Source of the DNA: an uncultured Aquimarina sp. | GTDB taxonomy: Bacteria > Bacteroidota > Bacteroidia > Flavobacteriales > Flavobacteriaceae | Length of the DNA stretch: 64,000 nt | Reading direction: 5' to 3' | NCBI GenBank assembly: GCA_947499005.1 | Contig: CANMML010000004.1 | Coordinates: 121,574-185,573 of the forward strand | In this document: piece after piece, positions 35,603-43,007 of the stretch | Layout: each line of letters begins with the position of its first letter | Numbering within the stretch: the first letter of the stretch is position 1 | Translations under genes and position numbers: made by a program | Notes under the pieces: generated by a model | Seen by the model: only the letters and a program-made list of their open reading frames with translations | The model's database searches: none | What the model was told of the DNA's origin: nothing

Positions 35603-36092
35603 ATAATGATTGGATGATTCTTTAGTTATAATATTTGGTCAGAAATTATAGATAGGAAGAGATCTATAACCACATTACAATATAAAGAATTTTAACAAGT
35701 AACTTTCTACGGAATTTCGTAATTAATTGAAAATCATAGAGAATAATCCCATTCCATACACATTCTCACTTCGCTCCTACCGTCGCTTCGACAAAGCGTA
35801 TTCCATTACATTTTTAAAGAAACTTTTAGAAAGAAAAAAATCAAAGAAGGTTAGTACTGGTAAACGCTTTTTACCAAAGCAAAGTTACATAACGCGGAAT
35901 ATTATAGGTCATTTGTTAATATTGATATTTCAAAAAGACATATTTAATACAAATTCCACCTCACTATTCTACTATTTTAAATTTCCATAAATAAAAAGAA
36001 AAAACCACTACAAATTATTAAAATCCATAGCAGTTCATTTCTAAGCACAACTTCTAACCCTATGCGAGCGATAAAACATTAAGCTTCCAAAA
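35603..36092. other. Intergenic region with element end and site 3
   Basis: 490 bases without a supported gene. The left part is the gajA leader. CGCTT and AAGCG near 35784-35798 and TGGTAAA/TTTACCA at 35858-35876 can form small hairpins close to site 3. An 87-codon plus-strand frame here crosses the site and looks accidental. After site 3 the DNA is AT-rich chromosomal spacer. Confidence 0.5.
35883..35912. other. dif-like Xer site 3 (right junction)
   Basis: Arm AGTTACATAA (35883-35892), an atypical 9-base middle CGCGGAATA, then the invariant arm TTATAGGTCAT (35902-35912). The sequence after the arm matches that of site 1 for another 11 bases (TTGTTAATATT). I take it as the right end of the Gabija element joined to the right half of the chromosomal dif. 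The odd middle would fit strand exchange by XerC only. Confidence 0.65.
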
Positions 36093-37061
36093 CTACAACT
36101 GTTCTATCCCAAACGCCTCATTAAGACCTTGCGCTAAAAACTCAAAAAAAGTAGCATCGTGACCTCCGTCCCCAACGATTATATTAGTATTTCTAGACTC
36201 TAAAAACTGAATTTCTTCGGGAGTAAGACTACCCACAGCTTCGTCTGTTTTCCCATAAATGTAGGTGACATTAGACAAGTCATCAATAGAGATAAGAAGC
36301 TGTGTATATCTATTCATGGCGAATCCAGCTGATATTTTACCAAGATTACGTTCCACTACACCTGGATCTGGGTCTTGATCTTCAACTATTATGGGAGTAA
36401 CGCCGTTTTCAAACGCACCTTCTATGCCTTCAAGAGCCCATTGCCAAATCATTTCATTTAGATCAAGTCTACCAGTCATGATTAGATAATTATCTGCTAC
36501 ATCGATTCCTTTTTTGGAAATAAGTTCTTGAATAACAAAGGTTCCAAACGAAATCCCAAATACATCAACCGTTCGTCCTTGATCTTTAAAATAGCGAATC
36601 ACTTTATAAAGCATTTCTATACTTTCTGCATTGAAAGCAACGGCTTGATCTAATGTGATATCTTCACCTTCTAAAATAGTAGGATTCAATGTTTGCGCTT
36701 GATGTACTGTAATAATCAAGAGGTCTTCGGTATTCGTGTTTTCAGCAATTAAGTTAACGATATCTGGAGGCAATTCGGGACTTGGGCCACCTTGTATTGT
36801 AATCAACACTTTAGAAGCTTTTTCATTCCCACGAAAATAAATTAGCTCTTTAATTTCTTCTGATATTTCATTACTAATCATCTGCTGTTGTTCTTTTTTA
36901 ACAGGAGAATTATCATCATCATTCGCACAAGAACCCATAATGATTGATAAAAATGCAATGAGTATTGTATTAGTAAAGAAATGAAAACGACTAAGGTTTG
37001 CTGTTTTTGAGGATGCTACTTTTAATAATGCTACGGGAATAGAATAACTACTGTTTTTCAT
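36093..37061 (-). CDS. Lipoprotein with alpha/beta-hydrolase fold
   Basis: A 322-residue protein with a long N-terminus, a hydrophobic segment (residues 30-43) and a lipobox SIIMGSC with Cys45, followed by Asp-rich residues typical of surface-exposed Bacteroidota lipoproteins. The rest has an alpha/beta-hydrolase plan: oxyanion loop QGGPSPE (90-96), nucleophile elbow G169-I-S171-F-G173, an Asp in KTDEAVG and His301 in GDGGHDA. It may be an esterase or peptidase. The 38-bp element upstream is shared with the outer-membrane protein gene at 42001, placing both with the sigma/anti-sigma locus between them. Confidence 0.7.
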   Translation of the reverse strand: MKNSSYSIPVALLKVASSKTANLSRFHFFTNTILIAFLSIIMGSCANDDDNSPVKKEQQQMISNEISEEIKELIYFRGNEKASKVLITIQGGPSPELPPDIVNLIAENTNTEDLLIITVHQAQTLNPTILEGEDITLDQAVAFNAESIEMLYKVIRYFKDQGRTVDVFGISFGTFVIQELISKKGIDVADNYLIMTGRLDLNEMIWQWALEGIEGAFENGVTPIIVEDQDPDPGVVERNLGKISAGFAMNRYTQLLISIDDLSNVTYIYGKTDEAVGSLTPEEIQFLESRNTNIIVGDGGHDATFFEFLAQGLNEAFGIEQL

Positions 37062-37086
37062 GGTATTTTCTTGTTTTAAAATATTA

Positions 37087-37124
37087 CAACCCTAAAACAA
37101 TTGAACTTGTAAATACCCTATAGT
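37087..37124 (-). promoter_or_regulatory. Shared 38-bp upstream element, copy 1
   Basis: 36 of 38 bases equal 42623-42660. On the minus strand it begins ACTATAGGGTATTTACAAG and ends TGTTTTAGGGTTG. It lies 26 bases before the start of the lipoprotein hydrolase, a promoter-like distance. I infer a promoter for the ECF sigma factor at 41349 or a common operator. Confidence 0.55.
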
Positions 37125-37150
37125 AAATAGTTGTAATCTTATCGTCCGTC

Positions 37151-37172
37151 ACCCTTCGACTGCGCTCAGGGT
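37151..37172. repeat. Short palindromic repeat, copy 1
   Basis: CCCTTCGACTGCGCTCAGGG with flanking A and T forms an imperfect hairpin. A near copy (CCCTTAGACTGCGCTCAGGG) lies 347 bases away. Repeats of this kind are scattered in flavobacterial intergenic DNA. Confidence 0.6.
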
Positions 37173-37497
37173 TCGTTTTTGCTTTTATTGATTGTTTCTC
37201 TAGTTTATCAAGAAGTTCGAAAGCTGAGCGAAGCTGAAGTCTGTTAATTCATTAGTAAACAGCATACATTTTGATCTGATAACTATCTGATTCATTTAAA
37301 CATCTCAGCTATCATTCTGGTAAAGACCAGAATCTCCTCAAAGAAATATAGATGTTAGCTTAATGAAAAAGTATAGGGAATTTAGTGATGGAGACTCCAC
37401 TATGATTTTTTCAAAATCCGTGGAGTGACACATTAATTTAACACTTCAAAATTTTAAATTCCCTGACTTTTCAAATCGATCCCAAATGACTGATGAG

Positions 37498-37519
37498 ACC
37501 CTTAGACTGCGCTCAGGGT
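37498..37519. repeat. Short palindromic repeat, copy 2
   Basis: CCCTTAGACTGCGCTCAGGG, one base different from the copy at 37151. It lies downstream of the TonB receptor gene stop. Confidence 0.6.
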
Positions 37520-37559
37520 GTCGGAGATTAAAAATTTAGATATTAGACATAGAAGCTAA

Positions 37560-40193
37560 TTAAAAATTAAAACGGATCACTATATCTGGAGTTAATCGTA
37601 AGGATTCTCGTTCAAAAGTATCTATGAGAATGTCATCTTGCCCAACTTCGACAAAGCCTTGATCGATGGTGTTTTTTCTATTATAAATATTGCGTAAAGA
37701 GAAACCTAACATTCCACTCCATGGTTTTTTCGTTTTAATATCGAAACGATACAGAATAGAAGCATCTAATCGATGGTAGGCTTTAAATCGATTTGCATTG
37801 ATTCCTCTAGGATCGAGTACATTCCCTGCAAAACCATTTTCATCTGGGATCAGATTTGTGAATGGCCTACCAGTGGCATAATTCCACCCTAAAGCAAACT
37901 CAAATTGCTTTACTTTTAAGGTTTGGGAAATATTAAACACATGTCGTTGATCGAAATTACCCGCAAAAGATTTTTGTTGTAGTTCGGGGAAAGTAACTAG
38001 CGTTTTACTTAATGAATAGCCTAACCAAAAGCGATAATTACGGATTCTTTTTTTTAGAAGAAGGTCGACTCCTACTCTGCTCTCTTCACCTATTTCTATA
38101 TCATTATTGCCCTGACTTATAGACACAAACTCTAAAATAGCATTATTACTCGAAGCGATATTAGTGAGGTGTTTATAATAGCCTTCTAAGTCAAAATTCC
38201 AGCCTTTGTAGGTATATAAAGCCCCTAATGTAAATTGCCTGCTTTTTATAATAGGAATTGAAAACACAGCTTCATCACGGGTAGTATCTCCCGAAAGTAC
38301 CCATACATTATCAGCGATAGGAAGCCCTCCTATGGATGGACTAACACTTCCAAAATCACTGTAATTACTAATCTGTTGGTTCTTTAATTCTGCGGAAGCG
38401 GTGATTCTAAAATTCTTAAAAACTTCCATAGAAGAAAACAGTCTGGGTTCTAAGAAGAATTGATTACTTCGACTTAAATAAGATCCCCTGACTCCCAAAC
38501 TGGCATTTGTTTTTTTTCCGTTATAAGTATATTCAGAATATACCGTGTGGTTATTATTGTGTCCTACGGTGTTATTATTGAAAAACTCTTCAAAATCTCC
38601 TGTAAGCGCTTCCCTGTTATCGTAGCCTGTTTCATTATAGGTGTATTGATAACCTAGGCCTAATGATTGTTTTTTAGCAATGGGAATATCTAAAGAATAG
38701 GTTATTCCTATATCTATGACATCATTATTTTGAGTGTAATTATAGTTGAGATTTTGATCTGGACTAATTAATGTTCTTGTAAGCCTATATTTTGTTCCGT
38801 AAGAAGAAAAATAACCATTAGCCTTTTGTACGATCTTATTACGGTATTCCCTTTCCCAATTGAGACTAGCTCCCAAATTTCTAAGTTTATACCTGTCTTC
38901 AGTAGTAAAGGAATTCGTTGCGTCTAGTTCTTGAAGCGGAGCAACATTATTCAATTTATTTTCAGCAAAAATGGCACTAAATTTCACACGATTAGCTGCA
39001 TTGGGATTCCAAACAACTTTAAAATTTGAATCGGAAAAAGAAAAATCATCTTCTCTAGAAGCTTCTTCATCTGCATCTTCTGAAATATCGGCTCTCGTAT
39101 TCTGAAATACTTTCCGAACTAAATTATTATAACCTATATTTTGATAGATATCCGTAGTAGACCTTCGAAAAGCTCCCATGATTCCGACCTTTTTCGATAA
39201 GGGTACTTTTGCAAACACATCGGCGTGGGTAAAATTAAGCCCTCCTCCTACTTTTAATTCTTCGGTTAAGTCATCATCAGATTCTATGATAATGGCTCCA
39301 GAAACACGATCTCCATAACGCACACTGGTTCCTCCTCGATAGACTTTTACGTCTTTAACGATATAAGGATTAAAAGTTGATATTTGATTGAAGAAATGGC
39401 CGTTATGATACATTTTAATCCCATCCCATAAGACCAAATTTTGATCTGGAGTTCCCCCTCTAATATGCAATCCAGCAGGATCTTCTGTTGGGCTATTGAT
39501 TCCTGGTAATAATTGTAAACTTTGCAACACATCGGGTTCTATAAGACCTGGGAGAATTCTAAGTTTTTTTATAGATACATCGATGGCGGCGTCTTTATTT
39601 TTTTGGATACCTGTAGTAAGGTATTCTTTGATAACAACTTGATCTAAATATTGTACTTCTGATGCTAATCGAATCGTATCACATTTTGATGTTGAAAAAT
39701 CGGAGGCTTTCATTGTTTTCGTATGATATCCTAGATAAGATACCGAAATAGAATCTTTTGCATTTAAGCGTAGTGAAAAGTAACCTCGTTGATCTGTAAG
39801 TTTTATTCCTTTGTTGTTTTTTATAATAGTTGCCTGAATTAGTTCAAAATTAGTTTCAGAATCAATGACAAAGCCACAGATATCAATGGGTTGATTGTTT
39901 TCTACTAAAATGTAACTACGATCATCAATCTTTTGTAATATGAATAGCGTTTGTTTTTTAAGAATTTGCGCTAATGAATCAATAGAAATAGAACCTTCGT
40001 CAATATTTAGGATTAGATTATTTATGGCTTCCACGTCATAAGAAAAATCAAGTTGGTATTGATTTTCAAACGCTTTAAGCATCTCATGTACGGGCATATT
40101 TTTAACCACATCAATACGATGCTGCTGTTCTTGTGAATAACTGGTTATTGCCCACAACCAGAGTGATAAAGTAATTATTTGAAAACGAATCAT
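37560..40193 (-). CDS. FecA-like TonB-dependent receptor with STN domain
   Basis: An 877-residue outer-membrane receptor. In order: a signal peptide (residues 1-20), an STN signalling domain (about 25-100, NMPVHEMLKAFENQYQLDFSY), a carboxypeptidase-regulatory-like domain (about 104-180), a plug (about 200-310, with LLPGINSPTEDPAGLHIRGG) and a beta barrel ending in RFNF with a terminal Phe. The STN domain passes occupancy to the FecR protein encoded directly upstream (4-base overlap). It has no SusD partner, so a siderophore or another small nutrient is more likely than a glycan; the ligand is unknown. Confidence 0.88.
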   Translation of the reverse strand: MIRFQIITLSLWLWAITSYSQEQQHRIDVVKNMPVHEMLKAFENQYQLDFSYDVEAINNLILNIDEGSISIDSLAQILKKQTLFILQKIDDRSYILVENNQPIDICGFVIDSETNFELIQATIIKNNKGIKLTDQRGYFSLRLNAKDSISVSYLGYHTKTMKASDFSTSKCDTIRLASEVQYLDQVVIKEYLTTGIQKNKDAAIDVSIKKLRILPGLIEPDVLQSLQLLPGINSPTEDPAGLHIRGGTPDQNLVLWDGIKMYHNGHFFNQISTFNPYIVKDVKVYRGGTSVRYGDRVSGAIIIESDDDLTEELKVGGGLNFTHADVFAKVPLSKKVGIMGAFRRSTTDIYQNIGYNNLVRKVFQNTRADISEDADEEASREDDFSFSDSNFKVVWNPNAANRVKFSAIFAENKLNNVAPLQELDATNSFTTEDRYKLRNLGASLNWEREYRNKIVQKANGYFSSYGTKYRLTRTLISPDQNLNYNYTQNNDVIDIGITYSLDIPIAKKQSLGLGYQYTYNETGYDNREALTGDFEEFFNNNTVGHNNNHTVYSEYTYNGKKTNASLGVRGSYLSRSNQFFLEPRLFSSMEVFKNFRITASAELKNQQISNYSDFGSVSPSIGGLPIADNVWVLSGDTTRDEAVFSIPIIKSRQFTLGALYTYKGWNFDLEGYYKHLTNIASSNNAILEFVSISQGNNDIEIGEESRVGVDLLLKKRIRNYRFWLGYSLSKTLVTFPELQQKSFAGNFDQRHVFNISQTLKVKQFEFALGWNYATGRPFTNLIPDENGFAGNVLDPRGINANRFKAYHRLDASILYRFDIKTKKPWSGMLGFSLRNIYNRKNTIDQGFVEVGQDDILIDTFERESLRLTPDIVIRFNF

Positions 40194-41110
40194 TTATTGC
40201 TAAGCACTATACTTTTTTCATTTTCAAATGTATAATTGATATTCATAGGGTCAAAACTAGTTCTAAGTGCGATTTTTAGGTCATTATGTTTAAAGAAACC
40301 TGTAAATATCCTATTCACATCTACATTTCCAGTCTGAATTTTAACGTCGTATTGCCTTTCCAATTCTTTTATGAGCTGTTCCAGCGGCACTTCTATAAAA
40401 CTACTTTTTCCGGATAACCAATCTGGTTGCGAATTTGAGAAATCAAATATAGAGAAGTCTTGTTTATTGATCGATTTTACACCTTTCCCTTGAGTAAGAA
40501 TCACTTCATTAGCTTCTTTGTTCACTTTTACCCTACCTTCAAAACACTGTACTTGTAATATTTGATCTCTAGAATACACATTAAACTCGGTACCTAAAAC
40601 CGTAATCTCACCATTTTCAGTAGTTACTGTAAATGATGATCCTTTGCTCACATCAAAAAAAGCTTCTCCTTTTAAATGTAATACTCGATTTTTCATAAAA
40701 GAGTTTTTATGATACCTTAAAGAAGAACCCGCATTTAGGGAGACAATAGAGTTGTCAGGTAATGTTATCACTTGTGTTTCTGCTATTTCAGTCTGTATGG
40801 TTATATCTTTAAATAACAACATTTTTAACCCAATACATACTAAAAAGATGGCTGCAGTACTATACATCCATGTGCGAAGTCGAATGACTTTAGCTTTCTT
40901 TTTTTCTTGATAAGAAACATTATAGATTTTTTGAGCTTTCAATCCTTTTTCAACATCAAAAGCAGGTCTATTTAATCGTTCTACTCCATTTAAGATATCC
41001 TTATAGGCCAAATAATCCTCTGAAGACTCAAAGGCCTTTTGATCTTCACTAGAAAGCGTTCCAGATAGCCATTTTCCTAAAAAACCATCTTCATTTATAT
41101 CCTTTTTCAT
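40190..41110 (-). CDS. FecR-type anti-sigma factor
   Basis: A 306-residue inner-membrane regulator. A cytoplasmic N-terminal part (residues 1-80) binds the sigma factor, one membrane span follows (about 84-105, TWMYSTAAIFLVCIGLKMLLF), then the periplasmic FecR domain (about 112-205, with ITLPDNSIVSLNAGSSLRY and GEAFFDVSKGSSFTVTTENGEI, given here in parts) and a DUF4974 domain at the end. It receives the signal from the STN domain of the receptor. It overlaps the receptor gene by ATGA and the 53-aa gene upstream by the same, so all are one operon. Confidence 0.9.
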   Translation of the reverse strand: MKKDINEDGFLGKWLSGTLSSEDQKAFESSEDYLAYKDILNGVERLNRPAFDVEKGLKAQKIYNVSYQEKKKAKVIRLRTWMYSTAAIFLVCIGLKMLLFKDITIQTEIAETQVITLPDNSIVSLNAGSSLRYHKNSFMKNRVLHLKGEAFFDVSKGSSFTVTTENGEITVLGTEFNVYSRDQILQVQCFEGRVKVNKEANEVILTQGKGVKSINKQDFSIFDFSNSQPDWLSGKSSFIEVPLEQLIKELERQYDVKIQTGNVDVNRIFTGFFKHNDLKIALRTSFDPMNINYTFENEKSIVLSNK

Positions 41111-41268
41111 AAGCTATCTTTTTTTGACTCTCTTTTAGGTGATTGTGAATAGACTAACTTTTTATAGGATGCAGAAGTCACAAATTCATGAAGCTCTTTG
41201 GGAGTAAGTTCCCCATATATCCATTTCATCAAAAATTCATTTTGATATTGTTGCTCTAAAATACGCAT
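41107..41268 (-). CDS. 53-aa protein between sigma and anti-sigma genes
   Basis: A short gene starting at 41268 encodes 53 residues: a helical N-terminus with FLMKWIYGELTPKELHEF and a Lys/Ser-rich end. The stop overlaps the FecR start as ATGA, a sign of real, coupled translation. The WIYGELTPKE stretch resembles the N-terminal sigma-binding helix seen at the start of FecR proteins (compare GKWLSGTLSSEDQKAF in the neighbour). It may be a small extra sigma-binding protein or the remnant of a duplicated FecR start. Confidence 0.6.
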   Translation of the reverse strand: MRILEQQYQNEFLMKWIYGELTPKELHEFVTSASYKKLVYSQSPKRESKKDSL

Positions 41269-41288
41269 AGTCCTATATATTAGATGGT

Positions 41289-41384
41289 TTTATTGGCAAC
41301 GTCAAAGGGCAAAATGACCCAAAGCTTGCCTTTAAATAAAAATATTGTTTAAATACCTCCCGGGTTTGCCTCGAGATAGTTTAC
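41289..41384. repeat. Dispersed repeat of about 95 bp, copy 1
   Basis: Similar over its length to 51117-51216: both share TTTATTGGCA, CAAAGGG, GCTTGCCTT and an end with GTTTGCC/GCTTGCC then AGTTTAC. By eye about three quarters of bases agree. This copy contains the last codons of the sigma factor gene. Confidence 0.6.
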
Positions 41385-41882
41385 TCTTTTCTTTAAAAAA
41401 ATTAATGCCAAATGCATTCGTCTTTCAACTGTTTTTACAGAAATCCCCAGTAGTTCTGCAATCTCTTTATAGGTTTTCTTTTCAATTCGGTTTAACAGAA
41501 AAACTTCCCGTTGTCCTTCCTTTAGATCAGAAATAGCTTTGTTTAACAGCTGCATGAACTCATTTTGCTCCATTTGAAACTCAGGAGATTCATTCGTATA
41601 TGTTTTCTGTTTCGTTTGTTGGTATTTCAATACTGTTTTTTGATGTACTAGAGCATTTATAGAAGCATTATTGGCTATTTTATAAAGAAAACTTTTAGCA
41701 GCTTTAAAAAGTATCTTCGAACAATTCACCCACAATTTGGCAAAACTATCTTGTACAATGTCTTGGGCTTTTTCCATATCTCCATACTTGTAATAGAGAT
41801 AGTAGCATATTTTTTCTGCGTGATCACGATATAATTGATCGTATACTTTTTCTTCGCAAACACTAATTACTTTCTCTGACAT
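41349..41882 (-). CDS. FecI-type ECF sigma factor
   Basis: A 177-residue RNA polymerase sigma factor with region 2 (about residues 15-75, KICYYLYYKYGDMEKAQDIVQDSFAK, given in part) and region 4 (about 115-165, LKEGQREVFLLNRIEKKTYKEIAELLGISVKTVERR, read as helix-turn-helix). It lacks other domains. It should drive the receptor operon and possibly the two genes with the 38-bp element. The C-terminal residues NYLEANPGGI are encoded in a dispersed intergenic repeat, so the end of the protein is unusual. Confidence 0.88.
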   Translation of the reverse strand: MSEKVISVCEEKVYDQLYRDHAEKICYYLYYKYGDMEKAQDIVQDSFAKLWVNCSKILFKAAKSFLYKIANNASINALVHQKTVLKYQQTKQKTYTNESPEFQMEQNEFMQLLNKAISDLKEGQREVFLLNRIEKKTYKEIAELLGISVKTVERRMHLALIFLKKRVNYLEANPGGI

Positions 41883-42000
41883 ATTTTAAAATTAAGTCAA
41901 TTTAATAGCTGGGTGATCTCTCATTTGGTTTAACCCGATTTATTTCTTCTAAAATTTGAAATCTGGGTTTTAAATACCAATTATACCCAATAGTTAAGTC

Positions 42001-42591
42001 CTACCACGAATACCCTATGGTAAAATGTAAGTTTACATCTAAACCATGTGATGACTTTTCATCAAATATACCTGTAGTCGTTCTATATCCTAAACCACCA
42101 TTTACTTCTGTTGTTATACCTTTTAGGGCTTTTTTAAATACCCATTGATATCCTGTCCTAGCAAAAACGCCAACCCAAAGACGTTCAATATCTTCATCAC
42201 TAGTACTGTTTTTTTCTAATCTATTGTAATTATACTCCGTCATCAAACCACCACTTACAGACCAACCTTCCGGAGCATTTTTTCGTTTTGATAGATAGCG
42301 TCTTAACCCTGTTTCAAAAAGCATATTATAATTCCTTTCATATTTATTATTATCAAAATTAGGCTCATTAAATTGTTGGAAAAGTCTAAAGGTTAATGAT
42401 TTTTTAGGTTGAATAACTCGCTCATAACCGATACCTATAGCTCCTACTAATGCTGCTATAGGATGCAATTTAACTATATTTCTAGGTGTAAATTCGATCT
42501 GCCTTTTCTCAGAGTCATTTATTGTTTCCTGTGCATTTAGTGATATAACGGTCAATACCCCTATTAGAATAGTCCATCCAATTTTTTTCAT
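42001..42591 (-). CDS. Outer-membrane beta-barrel protein, putative
   Basis: A 196-residue exported protein with a signal peptide (residues 1-20, ending VISLNAQ), then alternating amphipathic strands (ALVGAIGIGYERVIQ, LTFRLFQQFNEP, NMLFETGLRRYL, GWSVSGGLMTEYNYN, VGVFARTGYQWVF) and a terminal LHFTIGYSW. This is the usual look of an 8-stranded DUF3575-like barrel. It lies 118 bases upstream of the sigma gene on the same strand and carries the shared 38-bp element. It may be a target of that sigma factor. Confidence 0.65.
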   Translation of the reverse strand: MKKIGWTILIGVLTVISLNAQETINDSEKRQIEFTPRNIVKLHPIAALVGAIGIGYERVIQPKKSLTFRLFQQFNEPNFDNNKYERNYNMLFETGLRRYLSKRKNAPEGWSVSGGLMTEYNYNRLEKNSTSDEDIERLWVGVFARTGYQWVFKKALKGITTEVNGGLGYRTTTGIFDEKSSHGLDVNLHFTIGYSW

Positions 42592-42622
42592 AATTCTATT
42601 TTAAGTTCTATATGATTTTTTT

Positions 42623-42660
42623 CAACCCTAAAACAGATGAACTTGTAAATACCCTATAGT
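42623..42660 (-). promoter_or_regulatory. Shared 38-bp upstream element, copy 2
   Basis: Equal to 37087-37124 except for two adjacent bases in the middle. It lies 32 bases before the start of the outer-membrane protein gene, on the same strand. Confidence 0.55.
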
Positions 42661-42742
42661 TTTTTTATTTGTATAAGGTCTATTTATCATATAGGGCAAT
42701 TTCATTTAACTTTTTTCTAGAAGAAATCATATCTTTTTGGGG

Positions 42743-42817
42743 CGTCATGCTGAATTTATTTCAGCATCTCACTAGCTTTTTCTTATTATGGGATGCTGAA
42801 ATAAATTCAGCATGACG
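42743..42817. repeat. Perfect 26-bp inverted repeat
   Basis: 42743-42768 (starting CGTCATGCTGAATTTATTTC) is the exact complement of 42792-42817, with a 23-base loop. Repeats of this GTCATGCTGAA type are widely scattered between flavobacterial genes. It may form a cruciform or terminator. Confidence 0.85.
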
Positions 42818-43007
42818 AAACTTCAAAGAAATTTCTTTAATAAAAGTAGTTTTAACTTTAAATGAAATTACCCTGGTTTGCCATAAACATAAATTAGATA
42901 CAGCATCATTATGTGTTAGATATCGATAAACAAGAATTAACACTATACACATACTATTTAGAGTAGTATATTAGTTTATAATCAACATAATATATAGTCC
43001 TAATTCT

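Larger units (their letters stand above)
30968..35901. mobile_element. Xer-dependent cargo element carrying Gabija
   Basis: A 4,934-bp unit lies between the XerC-type arms of sites 2 and 3. It carries a four-gene minus-strand operon (gajA, gajB, a frameshifted gene, a 75-aa gene) and non-coding ends with hairpins at 31111 and 35858. No Rep, integrase, capsid or mobility gene is present, so it needs host XerC/XerD to move and perhaps a helper for transfer. The tandem arrangement behind a phage with the same att arm is consistent with a satellite, but that is inference. Confidence 0.65.
37062..37559. other. Intergenic region with short repeats
   Basis: 498 bases without a gene. It holds the shared 38-bp element near its left end and two copies of a palindromic repeat of the CCCTTCGACTGCGCTCAGGG type. 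No RNA gene was recognised. Confidence 0.6.
42592..43007. other. Intergenic region with regulatory element and inverted repeat
   Basis: 416 bases without a gene. It contains the second copy of the 38-bp element and a perfect 26-bp inverted repeat. The rest is AT-rich and shows nothing recognisable. Confidence 0.6.

Noticed and set aside
24096..35912. Integration at a tRNA gene
   Set aside because: No tRNA-like cloverleaf was found near any of the three junctions; the shared sequence is dif-like.
35727..35990. 87-codon plus-strand frame crossing dif-like site 3
   Set aside because: It spans the recombination site, has no domain sign and reads as translated AT-rich spacer.
37560..40193. TonB receptor as SusC of a polysaccharide locus
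   Set aside because: It has an STN domain and a FecI/FecR pair, and no SusD gene follows, so it is of the FecA type.
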